Positions 45,931-55,078 of a DNA stretch of 64,000 nt are shown in pieces. The notes under the pieces are model-generated. The model ran no database searches. It worked only from the letters and a program-made list of their open reading frames with translations, and was not told the origin of the DNA. The stretch comes from Nitrospirota bacterium. GTDB taxonomy: Bacteria; Nitrospirota; Thermodesulfovibrionia; Thermodesulfovibrionales; UBA6898. Within the stretch, counting starts at the first letter, position 1. Each line of letters starts with the position of its first letter. The stretch lies in assembly GCA_016235245.1 (NCBI GenBank), contig JACRLO010000021.1, positions 1 to 64,000 on the forward strand, given 5' to 3'. Made by a program: the position numbers and the translations under genes.

Positions 45931-46569
45931 ATGATAGTTTGTGAACTGTTTGCGAGCATTCAGGGAGAATCAACTTATGCGGGAACTCCCTGCACCTTCA
46001 TCCGGCTGAGCGGCTGTAATCTCCGCTGCTCCTACTGCGATACCGCCTACTCCTATGATAAGGGAACGGAGATCTCCATAGACCGGATTATGGATAAAGT
46101 TGCGGAGGCAGGACACCGTCTGGTGGAAATTACCGGCGGTGAACCGCTGCTGCAGCATCATGAAGTGGCTGAGCTTACGAAGCGCCTGCTCGATGCAGGA
46201 TTCCGCGTGCTTATTGAGACCAACGGCACGCTGGATATCAGTTGTCTGGACAGCAGGGCGGTCGTGATTATGGATATAAAAACGCCGTCAAGCGGCATGA
46301 GCGGAAAAAACAATCTTGCCAATTTGGCGCATATAAAGCCGGAAGATGAGATCAAATTCGTTATCGGCGACAGAAACGACTATGAGTGGTCACAGAAGAT
46401 TGTGCTGGAAGAAGGGCTGGAGAGACGCTGCACGGTCCTTTTTTCTCCGGCAGCAGGCAGTATCAGTCCGCGGGAGCTTGCAGGCTGGATTCTTCAGGAC
46501 AGGCTTGAAGTACGGCTCAACATGCAGCTGCATAAGATCATATTTTCGCCTGACGAAAGAGGAGTATAA
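45931..46569 (+). CDS. queE: 7-carboxy-7-deazaguanine synthase
   Basis: QueE is the radical SAM enzyme forming the deazaguanine core of queuosine. The 212-residue protein has SIQGESTYAGTPCTFIRLSG and the cluster motif CNLRCSYCDT (CxxxCxxC near 31-38), then EITGGEPLLQ. AAGGAG precedes the ATG by six bases. No queC or queD is nearby. It converges with rapZ, eight bases between the stops. Confidence 0.94.
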   Translation: MIVCELFASIQGESTYAGTPCTFIRLSGCNLRCSYCDTAYSYDKGTEISIDRIMDKVAEAGHRLVEITGGEPLLQHHEVAELTKRLLDAGFRVLIETNGTLDISCLDSRAVVIMDIKTPSSGMSGKNNLANLAHIKPEDEIKFVIGDRNDYEWSQKIVLEEGLERRCTVLFSPAAGSISPRELAGWILQDRLEVRLNMQLHKIIFSPDERGV

Positions 46570-46577
46570 AAAGTTTT

Positions 46578-47480
46578 CTAAATATCCCGATGGATGATAT
46601 GCGGCTCCAGGTTTCCCTTTGCCATGAATTTTGAAATTTCCTCGGCAATGGCAGGGGAACGGTGTCGTCCCCCGGTGCAGCCAAAGGCGATCGACAGGTA
46701 CGATTTGCCCTCCCGGATATAGTGGGGAATGAGAAAGCCCAGAAGGTCCTTCACTTTCTTCATGAACTGTTTTGTGGTCGGCTGAGAAAAGACAAAATCG
46801 GAAACCTTCCTGTCCCTGCCGGTAAGTTCCCTGAGTCCCGGCACAAAATGCGGGTTCGGAAGAAACCGCACATCAAAGAGCAGGTCGATGTTCTGCGGGA
46901 TACCGTATTTAAAGCCGAAGGATATGATGCTGACCGCAAGATCTTTATGTCCGGCTGCCGGAGCATAGAGGGACGTTATCAGTTTCCGCAGTTCATGCGG
47001 AGAGAGAGTGGATGTATCAATCACCCTGTCTGCGTTTGCCTTGAGCCCTGAAAGGACCTTCTTCTCGGCCATGATCGCTTCTTCGAGACTGCCGCCAAGC
47101 GGGTGAGGTCTTCTCGTCTCCTTGAATCTTCTGACGAGCACCGCAGGTTCTGCTTCGAGAAACAGGATCTGGAGCGAAAACTTTTTTTTGAGCAATGCAA
47201 CAGCGGCGTTGCTATCTTTAAGGTATTCCTTTTCGCGTATATCAATCCCGATCGCGATATGTCTTGACCCGCTCTGTTGTGAGATCTTGCCGATCAGGGA
47301 ACTGATGAGGGATACCGGAATATTGTCGACACAATAAAATCCTGAGTCCTCTACAGCCCGAAGGGCTACGGTTTTCCCTGAGCCGGAAAGACCGCTGACG
47401 ATAAGGATGCGAGCTCCCCGGCCGCTTTTTCTGGCTGCAGCCGGGGCCTTCGCACTATCCGTTTTCTTTTTCGCTGCCAT
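46578..47480 (-). CDS. rapZ: RapZ-like nucleotide-binding protein (RNase adapter family)
   Basis: A 300-residue P-loop protein of the RapZ/YvcJ family. The nucleotide loop GLSGSGKT is near residue 31 and the C-terminal domain has the family hallmark GCTGGRHRSPAIAE. In E. coli RapZ targets a small RNA controlling glucosamine-6-phosphate synthase, but elsewhere its role is unsettled. I chose ATG 47480; a TTG eight codons upstream would overlap hpf. It ends the rpoN-hpf run, its usual genomic place, although ptsN is missing from that run. Confidence 0.93.
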   Translation of the reverse strand: MAAKKKTDSAKAPAAARKSGRGARILIVSGLSGSGKTVALRAVEDSGFYCVDNIPVSLISSLIGKISQQSGSRHIAIGIDIREKEYLKDSNAAVALLKKKFSLQILFLEAEPAVLVRRFKETRRPHPLGGSLEEAIMAEKKVLSGLKANADRVIDTSTLSPHELRKLITSLYAPAAGHKDLAVSIISFGFKYGIPQNIDLLFDVRFLPNPHFVPGLRELTGRDRKVSDFVFSQPTTKQFMKKVKDLLGFLIPHYIREGKSYLSIAFGCTGGRHRSPAIAEEISKFMAKGNLEPHIIHRDI

Positions 47481-47490
47481 CTGCAGGATG

Positions 47491-48012
47491 CTACTGAGGC
47501 TCAATCAGTCCGAAATTGCCGTCTTTTCTGCGATAAATAACATTGATTACATTGCTCTTGTCATTCATGAAGACGAAGAAGTCTTTGTCAAGGAGTTCCA
47601 TCTGCATTGCTGCTTCGTCAGGGTTCATGGGTTTGAGGTCAAACCGCTTATTTTTTATGATCTTTCCGCCTTCATGTGCAGCCGGCTCCCGTTCTGTCAA
47701 TTCTGACTGTTTTGACGCGCCTTTCCGGTAAGAACTGTGCTTTTCCTTGTACTTCTTCACCTGCCGGTCGAGTTTTTCTGAGACCTCGTCGATGGAAGAA
47801 TAGATCTCGCCGGTCACGCTTTCCGCCTGAATAAGCACGCCGTTCGTTTTCAGCAGGACCTCCGCCTTGTGCCGGTATTTCTCGACGCTGAGGGTAACGG
47901 TTGCGTCCGATCCTTCGGGAAGAAATTTCTCGAATTTCCTGATCTTCTCCTCCGAATAGTTTTTGAGGGCTGGTGTTACTTCAAGGTGTCTGCCGTTTAC
48001 GATGATGTTCAT
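47491..48012 (-). CDS. hpf: Ribosome hibernation promoting factor, long form
   Basis: A 173-residue long-form HPF that makes 100S ribosome dimers in stationary phase. The N-terminal ribosome-binding domain (about 1-95, starting MNIIVNGRHLEVTPALKNY) is joined by a charged linker to the C-terminal dimerisation domain (MNPDEAAMQMELLDKDFFVF). AAAGGAG precedes the ATG. It sits between rpoN and rapZ, its standard place. Confidence 0.95.
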   Translation of the reverse strand: MNIIVNGRHLEVTPALKNYSEEKIRKFEKFLPEGSDATVTLSVEKYRHKAEVLLKTNGVLIQAESVTGEIYSSIDEVSEKLDRQVKKYKEKHSSYRKGASKQSELTEREPAAHEGGKIIKNKRFDLKPMNPDEAAMQMELLDKDFFVFMNDKSNVINVIYRRKDGNFGLIEPQ

Positions 48013-48049
48013 GATTATCTCCTTTCTGTGGGAGGATAGGGTGGAGATC

Positions 48050-49486
48050 CTATCTTCTCCTCTGGCTCTGCGGGGGAATCTTCAGTTCCTCCCGGTACTT
48101 TGCTATGGTCCTTCTTGCGATGGTTATATTCTTGCTCTTGAAGATATCGACGATCTTCATATCACTGAGCGGGCTGGTTGCTGCCTCTTCCAGAATGATC
48201 GTCTTTATCATATCTTTTACCGAGGTAGAAGAAAGCTCTCCTGAGTCGCTTGGAATGGCATTGCTGAAGAAGTATTTAAACCCGTAGATGCCGCGGGGAC
48301 AGGCTAGATACTTGGTGGAGGTTACCCTGCTGACCGTGCTTTCATGGAGGTTCAGTTCCGTTGCGATATCCTTGAGGTTGAGCGGTCTCAGATGACTGAC
48401 GCCTGCTTCAAAAAAATCCTTCTGGTAGTTCAGGATACATTCCGTAACGCGGTAGATCGTCTTGTTCCGGTGATCGAGGCTCTTGATCAGGTCTTTTGCA
48501 GCGCGGAGCTTTTCCTCCAAAAAGTGACGCTCTTCTTTGGGCACCAGGTTCTTCTGCTGGAGCAGCCGCAGATAGTAGCTGTTTATTCTGAGCTTCGGCA
48601 TGCCTTCGTCGTTCAATACGATCTGATATCCTTCGTCCGTTTTGAAGATATACACATCAGGAGTGATGTAGTTGGTCGCATCCGTAGAAAAACTGCGTGC
48701 GGGCTTCGGATTCAGCCCTTCAATGACCTTGACGGCAGCCATAATCTCCTCAAGCGTCACATTGCAGGTCTTTGCCACCTGTTGATATTTCTTCCGGCTG
48801 ATCAGCTCAAGATGGCTGAGTATAAGCGTCTCGACAAGGGTGCCGGTGAGGTTGAGAGGCCGGAGCTGGAGCTGGAGGCATTCCCTGAGGTCACGGGCGG
48901 CTATACCGGGAGGGTCAAAGCTCTGTACAAGCATGAGCGCCTCCTGCACGATCTCGGGAGTCGACTGGGAAGTCTGCTGGAGCTCATCCGCGTGAAGCAG
49001 GAGATACCCTTTCTCGTCAATATTGCCGATAATGACTTCCGCCACTCTTCGCACATCATCTTCATCCCTGCTATGGCGAAGCTGCATGATGAGATGGTCA
49101 TAAAGGTCCGGTGCGGTGCTCAGGTAATATTCAAAGGATGGATGTGTTGTCGTGCCGGGTGTGAAATACCCGAGATCTCTGCCGTCAGAACGGCGCTCGT
49201 CAAAATAATCATCGGTAGTAAAACTGGCAAGGCCTTCAAGGGGAAGTTCTGCGTCATCCCGGTCGTCATCTGCAGGTTCTAGAGAATCTTTCTCCTCAGA
49301 AGAAAGCTCCTCTAGAGAAAGATTTTCGACTGATTCCTCGAGGAACGGGTTTTCTGTCAGCTCGGTCGTAAGCGTCTGGGAAAGCTCAAGCTGCGGCATC
49401 TGAAGGAGCTTGATCGCCATCTGGAGCTGGGGGGTGAGAACCAGCTTCTGGCCGAGCTTGATTTCCAGGCGGTTCTGCAGAGCCAT
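48050..49486 (-). CDS. rpoN: RNA polymerase sigma-54 factor
   Basis: A 478-residue sigma-54. Region I (QKLVLTPQLQMAIKLLQMPQ) binds activators, the acidic region II spans about 50-100, the core- and -12-binding domain follows, and the C-terminal RpoN box ARRTIAKYRE contacts the -24 element. It starts on the last base of lptB. Its product would read the -24/-12 promoter at 10691 and act with the activator encoded at 5793. Confidence 0.97.
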   Translation of the reverse strand: MALQNRLEIKLGQKLVLTPQLQMAIKLLQMPQLELSQTLTTELTENPFLEESVENLSLEELSSEEKDSLEPADDDRDDAELPLEGLASFTTDDYFDERRSDGRDLGYFTPGTTTHPSFEYYLSTAPDLYDHLIMQLRHSRDEDDVRRVAEVIIGNIDEKGYLLLHADELQQTSQSTPEIVQEALMLVQSFDPPGIAARDLRECLQLQLRPLNLTGTLVETLILSHLELISRKKYQQVAKTCNVTLEEIMAAVKVIEGLNPKPARSFSTDATNYITPDVYIFKTDEGYQIVLNDEGMPKLRINSYYLRLLQQKNLVPKEERHFLEEKLRAAKDLIKSLDHRNKTIYRVTECILNYQKDFFEAGVSHLRPLNLKDIATELNLHESTVSRVTSTKYLACPRGIYGFKYFFSNAIPSDSGELSSTSVKDMIKTIILEEAATSPLSDMKIVDIFKSKNITIARRTIAKYREELKIPPQSQRRR

Positions 49487-50208
49487 TAGAGCCTGAACTC
49501 CTCGCCGAGATAGGCCTCTTTTACTTTGGGGGTCGCAATCAGCTTTTCCGGTGTGCCTTCTTCGAGGATCTCACCTTCGCTGATAATATATGCCCTGTCG
49601 GTGATCGAGAGGGTATCCCTCACATTATGGTCCGTGATGATGATGCCGAGACCTTTTGATCTGAGGTAGATCATCATCTTCTTCAGTTCTATGATCGCCA
49701 GCGGGTCTATGCCTGCAAAGGGCTCGTCAAACAGTATGAACGTAGGCCTTGTTGCCAGGGCGCGTGCAATTTCGGTCCGTCTTCTTTCGCCTCCGGACAG
49801 TTTGTATCCGTCCCTTTTTGAGAATTCGGTAAGATTGAATTCGCGGAGAAGACTCTTGAGCTCCGTCTCGATCTCATCCCTGCCCAGGCCCTTGATCTCA
49901 AGCACAGCCCTGAGGTTATCCTCAACCGAAAGTTTTCTGAAGATCGACGGCTCCTGCGGCAGATAACTGATACCTCTTCTGGCCCGCTGATACATGGGGA
50001 GATTACTGATGTCCTGGCTGTCAAGGAGAATTCTTCCCCCCTCGGGCCTGACAAGACCGAGAATGCTGTAAAACGTGGTTGTCTTTCCAGCGCCGTTTGG
50101 ACCAAGAAGTCCGACGATCTCGGAGGTGGAGACATAAAGATCGACATTCTTTATGACAAGCCTTTTGCCGTAATTCTTTTGAAGACCTTTAACCTCAAGG
50201 AGGTGCAT
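49486..50208 (-). CDS. lptB: LPS export ABC transporter ATPase
   Basis: LptB powers extraction of lipopolysaccharide from the inner membrane with LptFG and LptC. The 240-residue ATPase has Walker A GPNGAGKTTT, the signature LSGGERRRTEIARA and Walker B FILFDEPFAGIDP followed by the H-loop ITDHN. One-base overlaps with lptA upstream and rpoN downstream show translational coupling. The lptFG permease genes are not in the window. Confidence 0.96.
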   Translation of the reverse strand: MHLLEVKGLQKNYGKRLVIKNVDLYVSTSEIVGLLGPNGAGKTTTFYSILGLVRPEGGRILLDSQDISNLPMYQRARRGISYLPQEPSIFRKLSVEDNLRAVLEIKGLGRDEIETELKSLLREFNLTEFSKRDGYKLSGGERRRTEIARALATRPTFILFDEPFAGIDPLAIIELKKMMIYLRSKGLGIIITDHNVRDTLSITDRAYIISEGEILEEGTPEKLIATPKVKEAYLGEEFRL

Positions 50209-50738
50209 TACCGGTCCTGCCTGCTCTTCATGATTACCTTGCTTCCGCCTTCCACAAAGGACCGGTCGTCATCCACGAAATAGGTTATCCTGTTTCCGGA
50301 GACAACATTCTGGCCGTCAAAGGCCCGCGGGCTGCCCGAAAATACGATCCTCTCGGGCGACTCTGCAAAGTAGGTGGCTTCCTGGGATGTCATCACCTTG
50401 TCTTCCTTCTGCACCTTCACATTCCCCTTTGATTCGATCTTCGTTATATCTCCGCCAGGGTCAGTGTAGTGCACCAGCATCCAGTCCGCAGACATCGTCA
50501 TCTCAGAGGTCTTGGCGTCCACATTTTTTTCAAAAAGGGCGGTATGGGCCTGGTTGTCTGCGGTCAGTGTCTCGGAGGTCACCGTCACAGGACCTTTTAC
50601 TTTTGACCGTGAACTTCCGGAGGTCCTGGCGCTCTCGGCAAGCTTCGTTTTTTGGGCAGGATTTGGCGCTTCGGAAAATGAAATGCCGGGAAGGAGTACA
50701 AGGGAAAAAAGACTAACGGTTAAAAGTAGCTTTGACAT
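50208..50738 (-). CDS. lptA: LPS transport periplasmic protein LptA
   Basis: A 176-residue periplasmic bridge protein with a signal peptide (about 1-22, SLFSLVLLPGISFS) and an OstA-like beta-jellyroll: TVTSETLTADNQAHTALF, MTSQEATYFAESPERIVFSG and NVVSGNRITYFVDDDRSFVEGG. It carries LPS between LptC and LptD. It overlaps lptC by 26 bases and lptB by one. Confidence 0.9.
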   Translation of the reverse strand: MSKLLLTVSLFSLVLLPGISFSEAPNPAQKTKLAESARTSGSSRSKVKGPVTVTSETLTADNQAHTALFEKNVDAKTSEMTMSADWMLVHYTDPGGDITKIESKGNVKVQKEDKVMTSQEATYFAESPERIVFSGSPRAFDGQNVVSGNRITYFVDDDRSFVEGGSKVIMKSRQDR

Positions 50739-51225
50739 CTTTCAGTATCCTCACTTTATGGTCGTTATTTTCCGCCTGCATGCCTTTTCCTTCGAGTTCG
50801 AACTTCTTCCCCTCGATTCGTACATCTCCGGCAGTATCAAGACTTCCCCTGCTGCCGTCAATACGGGCATTGCTCGTGGTGAGTGCAAAATTGCTGTTCT
50901 TCGCATGCAGAACTCCGTCTACGGATATCTGCCGGGTTTCCATGTCGTACACCCCTTTATCAGCCAAAACGGTCATACCATGCCCCTGAAGTTTCACCTC
51001 AACGCCGCTCAGCAGGGCTTCTTTTCCGTCTCTGGACATATCCGCTCTTTTTGCCCACAATATCCAGTCAGTTACACCATTTTTCCTGTTAACAATCTTC
51101 AGCCCCTCGAAAAAGGAATCGCCCTTGAGCTGAACATCGAGCTTAGTCCCTTTTTCCGAGCGAATAAGGAGAAAAAAAGCCAGTGAGGCGCAAATAAGAA
51201 TGACGAAAAGAGACTTTTTAGTCAT
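50713..51225 (-). CDS. lptC: LPS export protein LptC
   Basis: A 170-residue bitopic protein: a single N-terminal membrane helix (about 6-22, LFVILICASLAFFLLI) and a periplasmic domain with the repeated jellyroll strands (LLSGVEVKLQGHGMTVLADK, DTAGDVRIEGKKFELEGKG). LptC links the ABC transporter to LptA. It begins the lptC-lptA-lptB-rpoN-hpf-rapZ series, 57 bases after aroE. Confidence 0.88.
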   Translation of the reverse strand: MTKKSLFVILICASLAFFLLIRSEKGTKLDVQLKGDSFFEGLKIVNRKNGVTDWILWAKRADMSRDGKEALLSGVEVKLQGHGMTVLADKGVYDMETRQISVDGVLHAKNSNFALTTSNARIDGSRGSLDTAGDVRIEGKKFELEGKGMQAENNDHKVRILKDVKATFNR

Positions 51226-51282
51226 GAAAAAAGTTTATCATAAGGCAGGTTAGTTAGTAAAGGCAAAAAGTATGCCAGCGCA

Positions 51283-52107
51283 TCAGGCCGGATGGCTCAA
51301 GAGTGCACTTCTCATGATCTCCACAGGTGGAATGCTGCCTGTCCAGAGCTCAAAGGCAAGGGCTCCCTGCCACAGCAGCATGCCCGCACCTGAGACGGTT
51401 TTGCAGCCCTTCGCGTCTGCCCGGCTTAGAAGTGGAGTTTTATGGTAGATCAGATCGCAGACGACCACGGAAGGAGTTAACATATCAGGATCAAGCGGCA
51501 TTTGATCGCACTGCCTGAGGCCCAACGGAGTCGCATTGATTATGATATCGAAACCCCCAAGATGCCCGATATCCGAAGCTGCTGTAACCGTCCCCCCTGC
51601 GGAGGAAAGATCCGCTGCCAGCGCCTCCGCCTTTTCCCTGCTCCTGTTATAGAGTGTCAGGACCTTCGCCTCTTTGCTGAGGTAAAAGCCGATGGCCCGC
51701 GATGAGCCGCCTGCGCCAATAATCAGGACTTGCTTGCCTGCCGCAGCAACCCCCAGCTCTTCGAGGGAGCGCATAAAACCCTTGCCGTCAGTGTTATATC
51801 CGGACAGTTTCCCTCCCCGGTTTACGATCGTGTTGACTGCCCTGATAACGGCGGCTTCTTTATCGATGGCGTCAAGCAGAGGGAGAACAGCCTCCTTGTG
51901 GGGGATGGTAAGGTTTGCACCGATGAAAGAGAGAGCCCGGATCGACTCGACTGCCTGCTTCAGCGCCTCAGGGGCCACGGAAAAGGGCAGGTAGCAGTAG
52001 TCTAACCCCAGATGACTAAACGCCGCATTCTGCATCACCGGGGAGAGTGTATGTTCAACAGGATATCCAAAAAGGGCGGCAACTCTGGTCTTTCCGGTGA
52101 TGCGCAT
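51283..52107 (-). CDS. aroE: Shikimate dehydrogenase
   Basis: AroE reduces 3-dehydroshikimate with NADPH. The 274-residue enzyme has the substrate motif PVEHTLSPVMQNAAF, catalytic Lys in TIPHKEAVLP, Asp in YNTDGKGFMRSL, and the NADP fold IIGAGGSSRAIGFYL with NRSREKA. It starts two bases after the stop of the DUF512 gene and is the last metabolic gene before the Lpt block. Confidence 0.96.
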   Translation of the reverse strand: MRITGKTRVAALFGYPVEHTLSPVMQNAAFSHLGLDYCYLPFSVAPEALKQAVESIRALSFIGANLTIPHKEAVLPLLDAIDKEAAVIRAVNTIVNRGGKLSGYNTDGKGFMRSLEELGVAAAGKQVLIIGAGGSSRAIGFYLSKEAKVLTLYNRSREKAEALAADLSSAGGTVTAASDIGHLGGFDIIINATPLGLRQCDQMPLDPDMLTPSVVVCDLIYHKTPLLSRADAKGCKTVSGAGMLLWQGALAFELWTGSIPPVEIMRSALLSHPA

Positions 52108-52109
52108 GG

Positions 52110-53408
52110 TTATCCGAGCCCTGCAAGCGTATCGATAAAGCCCTGGGGCGTGCCGTCCGTTGTCACGACTTTCAGGCCTGTTGCCTCTTCGAGATCCCTC
52201 AGGGAGACATTATCAAGAAAGAGGGTATCGCCCTCCCTGAGAACAACATCGGGGACCACAAGAACATCGCAGTTATCACTGTTATCGTGAAGCGCCGAAA
52301 TAACGTCTCTGCCGGTCAGCAGCCCGGTGACTGTTACGGTTTCGCCGAAGTAGGCATTTTTTACCGGAATTACATCTACCGGCAGCTGTTCCTTCTCAGC
52401 AAGACGGCCGATGAATTTTTTCAGGTAAGGATAGAAGGATGTTCCGGTAAAGGTCAGCACCCGGTTTTTATTGCTGATCGTCCGGGGAATCTTCAGTTTG
52501 CGCGCCTGACTGATAAACAGGGGCACCAGGCCTACACCGTTTTCGATCTGCGGAAGCTCTCCATATTCCTGCACCGGCGGAAAAGGTGCTTCTGCCTTGA
52601 TAAACATTTCATCTGCACAGTACACGATCGCCTCGCCATGCTTTTTTCTGAACCGCTTCTGGAAGGCACTCACGATATCAAGCGTTTTCAGCGCCGATTC
52701 TTTTGATACCGGGGTGAGCTGCATCTTACGGTGTTTTGTAAGCCCCACAGGAACCACGGCAATCGACGATACATACGGATAGAACCGGTAGATATCCCGG
52801 ATTGTAGACTGCAATTCCCTTCCGTCATTCAGTCCGGGACAGACAACGATCTGGATATGCATCCTGATCTTGTGGTCGGCAAAGAATTTGAGCTCCTTGA
52901 GGATATCCAATGCCCTGGGGTTTCCTAACATCCTGTTTCTGAGCGCCTTGTTGGTCGAATGCACCGAGATGTACATGGGACTGAGCCGCTGCTCGACAAT
53001 CCGTTTCTTCTCTTCGACCGTGATGTTGGAGAGAGTTGTGTAATTGCCATACAGAAATGAAAGCCGGTAGTCTTCATCCTTGATATAGAGCGGTTTTCTG
53101 AGCCCTTTTGGAAGCTGCCTGACAAAACAGAAGATGCAGTTATTTTTGCAAATTTTGACTTTCATCGGCTTAAACGATATGCCAAGGTCAGCGCCGCTGT
53201 CAGAAAATATGCTGATTTTCTTCCTGACCCCGTCGCGACGGAAGCCGATGTTCAGTTCATCCTCATCTTTATGGAACATGAAATCAATGACATCGCGCAT
53301 GGGCGAGGAATTGACCGTGCATACAATATCACCGGCACGGAGGCCGGCGGCTTCTGCAATGCTGCCGGCAGTGATACTCTCGACCGTGATGCCCCTGTCA
53401 GATCGCAT
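52110..53408 (-). CDS. PDZ/radical SAM/DUF512 protein
   Basis: A 432-residue protein with an N-terminal PDZ-like segment (about 5-60, ITAGSIAEAAGLRAGDIV), a radical SAM-like core with the cysteine motif CKNNCIFCF, and a C-terminal DUF512 domain. The family is widespread in anaerobes and often adjoins the GTPase der and glycerol-lipid genes; here the neighbour is pgsA. No reaction has been assigned to my knowledge. It overlaps pgsA by 11 bases. Confidence 0.88.
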   Translation of the reverse strand: MRSDRGITVESITAGSIAEAAGLRAGDIVCTVNSSPMRDVIDFMFHKDEDELNIGFRRDGVRKKISIFSDSGADLGISFKPMKVKICKNNCIFCFVRQLPKGLRKPLYIKDEDYRLSFLYGNYTTLSNITVEEKKRIVEQRLSPMYISVHSTNKALRNRMLGNPRALDILKELKFFADHKIRMHIQIVVCPGLNDGRELQSTIRDIYRFYPYVSSIAVVPVGLTKHRKMQLTPVSKESALKTLDIVSAFQKRFRKKHGEAIVYCADEMFIKAEAPFPPVQEYGELPQIENGVGLVPLFISQARKLKIPRTISNKNRVLTFTGTSFYPYLKKFIGRLAEKEQLPVDVIPVKNAYFGETVTVTGLLTGRDVISALHDNSDNCDVLVVPDVVLREGDTLFLDNVSLRDLEEATGLKVVTTDGTPQGFIDTLAGLG

Positions 53409-53937
53409 CGGCGAGCCTCAGTCCGTTGTAGATATACTGAATCCCCGAGATGCCGGTCACTAGTGCAGTGACCGCAAAAAGCAGCTCCTGCTGAGGAATT
53501 TTTGAGGACAGGTTAATGCTCAGCAGTACCAGAGCAAGCGTTATAAGCTGCAGGGCAATGGCCGTCTTGCCGAGCATCACAGGCTCTATCGTTGAGCGGT
53601 GACTGAGCAGATACAGCAGAAACCAGCCGATAACCACAATGAGATCCCGGCTGATGACCGTTATCGTAAGCCAGAGCGGAATCCATCCCTGGACCGAAAA
53701 CAGGATAAAGGAGGAGATGAGGAGGGCCTTGTCAGCAAGCGGATCAAGGAATTGCCCCAGGGCAGTCTTCTGGTTGGTGACCCTTGCAATAAAACCGTCG
53801 AGCAGGTCGGTCAGTGCGGCTATAACGAACAGAGCGAGCGCAGACCGGTGCTTCTGGTAAATAACGGCAGTGACGAACATCGGTATAATAATAATGCGTG
53901 CAACCGTCAGCATGTTCGGCAGATTCAAAATTCTCAA
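53398..53937 (-). CDS. pgsA: CDP-diacylglycerol-glycerol-3-phosphate phosphatidyltransferase
   Basis: PgsA makes phosphatidylglycerol phosphate. About 179 residues with several membrane helices and the CDP-alcohol phosphotransferase motif (DLLDGFIARVTNQKTALGQFLDPLADK), i.e. DGxxAR-x8-Gx3D-x3-D, complete. Three starts are possible: TTG 53937 with GGAG ten bases before, TTG 53928 giving the common MNLPNMLT, and ATG 53913. The frame continues upstream into the TPR gene, but that extension is antisense-like noise in another frame. Confidence 0.93.
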   Translation of the reverse strand: MRILNLPNMLTVARIIIIPMFVTAVIYQKHRSALALFVIAALTDLLDGFIARVTNQKTALGQFLDPLADKALLISSFILFSVQGWIPLWLTITVISRDLIVVIGWFLLYLLSHRSTIEPVMLGKTAIALQLITLALVLLSINLSSKIPQQELLFAVTALVTGISGIQYIYNGLRLADAI

Positions 53938-53992
53938 ATAAAACGTTCTCCAAAGAGTATTTATATGTATAGGTGGAAATCGTATCGAAAAA

Positions 53993-55078
53993 TCAGGGAA
54001 TATTAAACGGCGCCTCGTTAAAGTCCATTGCCAGCCCCAGGGTATTATAACAGACAATATTCTTTTTTCCAGAGGCATACGACAGCAGCATGGAAGCATG
54101 GCAGGTTTCGACCCTGAAGCCGTATTTTTTCGCCTGGTCAAGGGAATCCCTGAAATACCGCAAAGCCGCAGCATTCTTCCCCTGAAGCAGCGCGAGTTCG
54201 CCAAAGCCGAGTTGGCAGTAGATAAGTCCGCGCGGATCCTTTGTCTTTTTAAAGAACCCCTGAGCCTCTTTGAATAGTTTTTCGGCTGCCGTATGATCGT
54301 GGAGCATTTTATGGGTCGTCCCCATGCTCCAGAGCGTATAGGAGTAGCTGACCCTGTCGCCGATCTTTTTATAGAGGGTTGACGCTTTTGCAAAGGATGC
54401 CAGGGCTTTCCGGTAATCTCCCATCATCCTGTGCGCATTGCCGATTCCGCAGTGAGAATAGGCAGTGCCAAAGGTATCGCAGAGGCCGTGAAATATCTCA
54501 TTTGCGGAAAGATAATAGGCAAGTGATTCCTCGAATTTGCCCGCTATGCGGGAACTGCCGCCCAGACCGCAGAGGCAGTATCCGATACCGGAATGAGAAC
54601 GCAGCGCCTGAAAGGCCCTGAATGCTTCTTTGTAGGTCTTGAGTGCTCCCGGAACGTCCCCTTTTATTCTCAGGGAACCTGCCATTGACCAGAGCGTGAA
54701 GGCAACGCCTTCCCTGTCCCGTTTTTTTCGGTAGAACTTCAGCGCCTGAGTGAGCATGGTCAGCGCATACTTCCAGTCTCCTCTGCCGCGCCGTGAAAGT
54801 CCGATACCGGCCTTTGCGTCCGCTACGGCCTCTTCATTGCCGATCTTCTTCGCCATGGTGACTGCATCGGCGTAGGCCTTTTCCGAGCGCTCAAAATCGC
54901 CTACCATCCGGTTTACATCGCCAATAGACAAGAGGCATGCAACGGCGCTCTCCTGGTTCTTTTCCGTCAGACTTTTTTTCAGGGCCTGCCTAAACACGAG
55001 CAGGGCTTGAGGATACCGGCTTTTCTGTCTGAGCAGTTCTGCCTCTTCAAAGAGCTTATCGATTTCTGAGGTTATCAT
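53993..55078 (-). CDS. Tetratricopeptide repeat protein
   Basis: A 361-residue protein made almost wholly of about eight TPR-like repeats of ~40 residues (for example GDFERSEKAYADAVTMAKKIGN and GDYRKALASFAKASTLYKKIGD). It has no signal peptide or catalytic domain and seven or more scattered cysteines. TPR proteins mediate protein contacts; the partner is unknown. GGAG seven bases before the ATG supports the start, which overlaps the end of rpe by 23 bases. Confidence 0.85.
   Translation of the reverse strand: MITSEIDKLFEEAELLRQKSRYPQALLVFRQALKKSLTEKNQESAVACLLSIGDVNRMVGDFERSEKAYADAVTMAKKIGNEEAVADAKAGIGLSRRGRGDWKYALTMLTQALKFYRKKRDREGVAFTLWSMAGSLRIKGDVPGALKTYKEAFRAFQALRSHSGIGYCLCGLGGSSRIAGKFEESLAYYLSANEIFHGLCDTFGTAYSHCGIGNAHRMMGDYRKALASFAKASTLYKKIGDRVSYSYTLWSMGTTHKMLHDHTAAEKLFKEAQGFFKKTKDPRGLIYCQLGFGELALLQGKNAAALRYFRDSLDQAKKYGFRVETCHASMLLSYASGKKNIVCYNTLGLAMDFNEAPFNIP

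Noticed and set aside
48034-48054. GGATAGG/CCTATC hairpin between hpf and rpoN
   Set aside because: It overlaps the rpoN stop codon and lacks a T-run on the minus strand, so it is not supported as a terminator.
48344-49282. Plus-strand frame of 312 codons opposite rpoN
   Set aside because: Runs against the whole sigma-54 gene and has no recognisable protein features.
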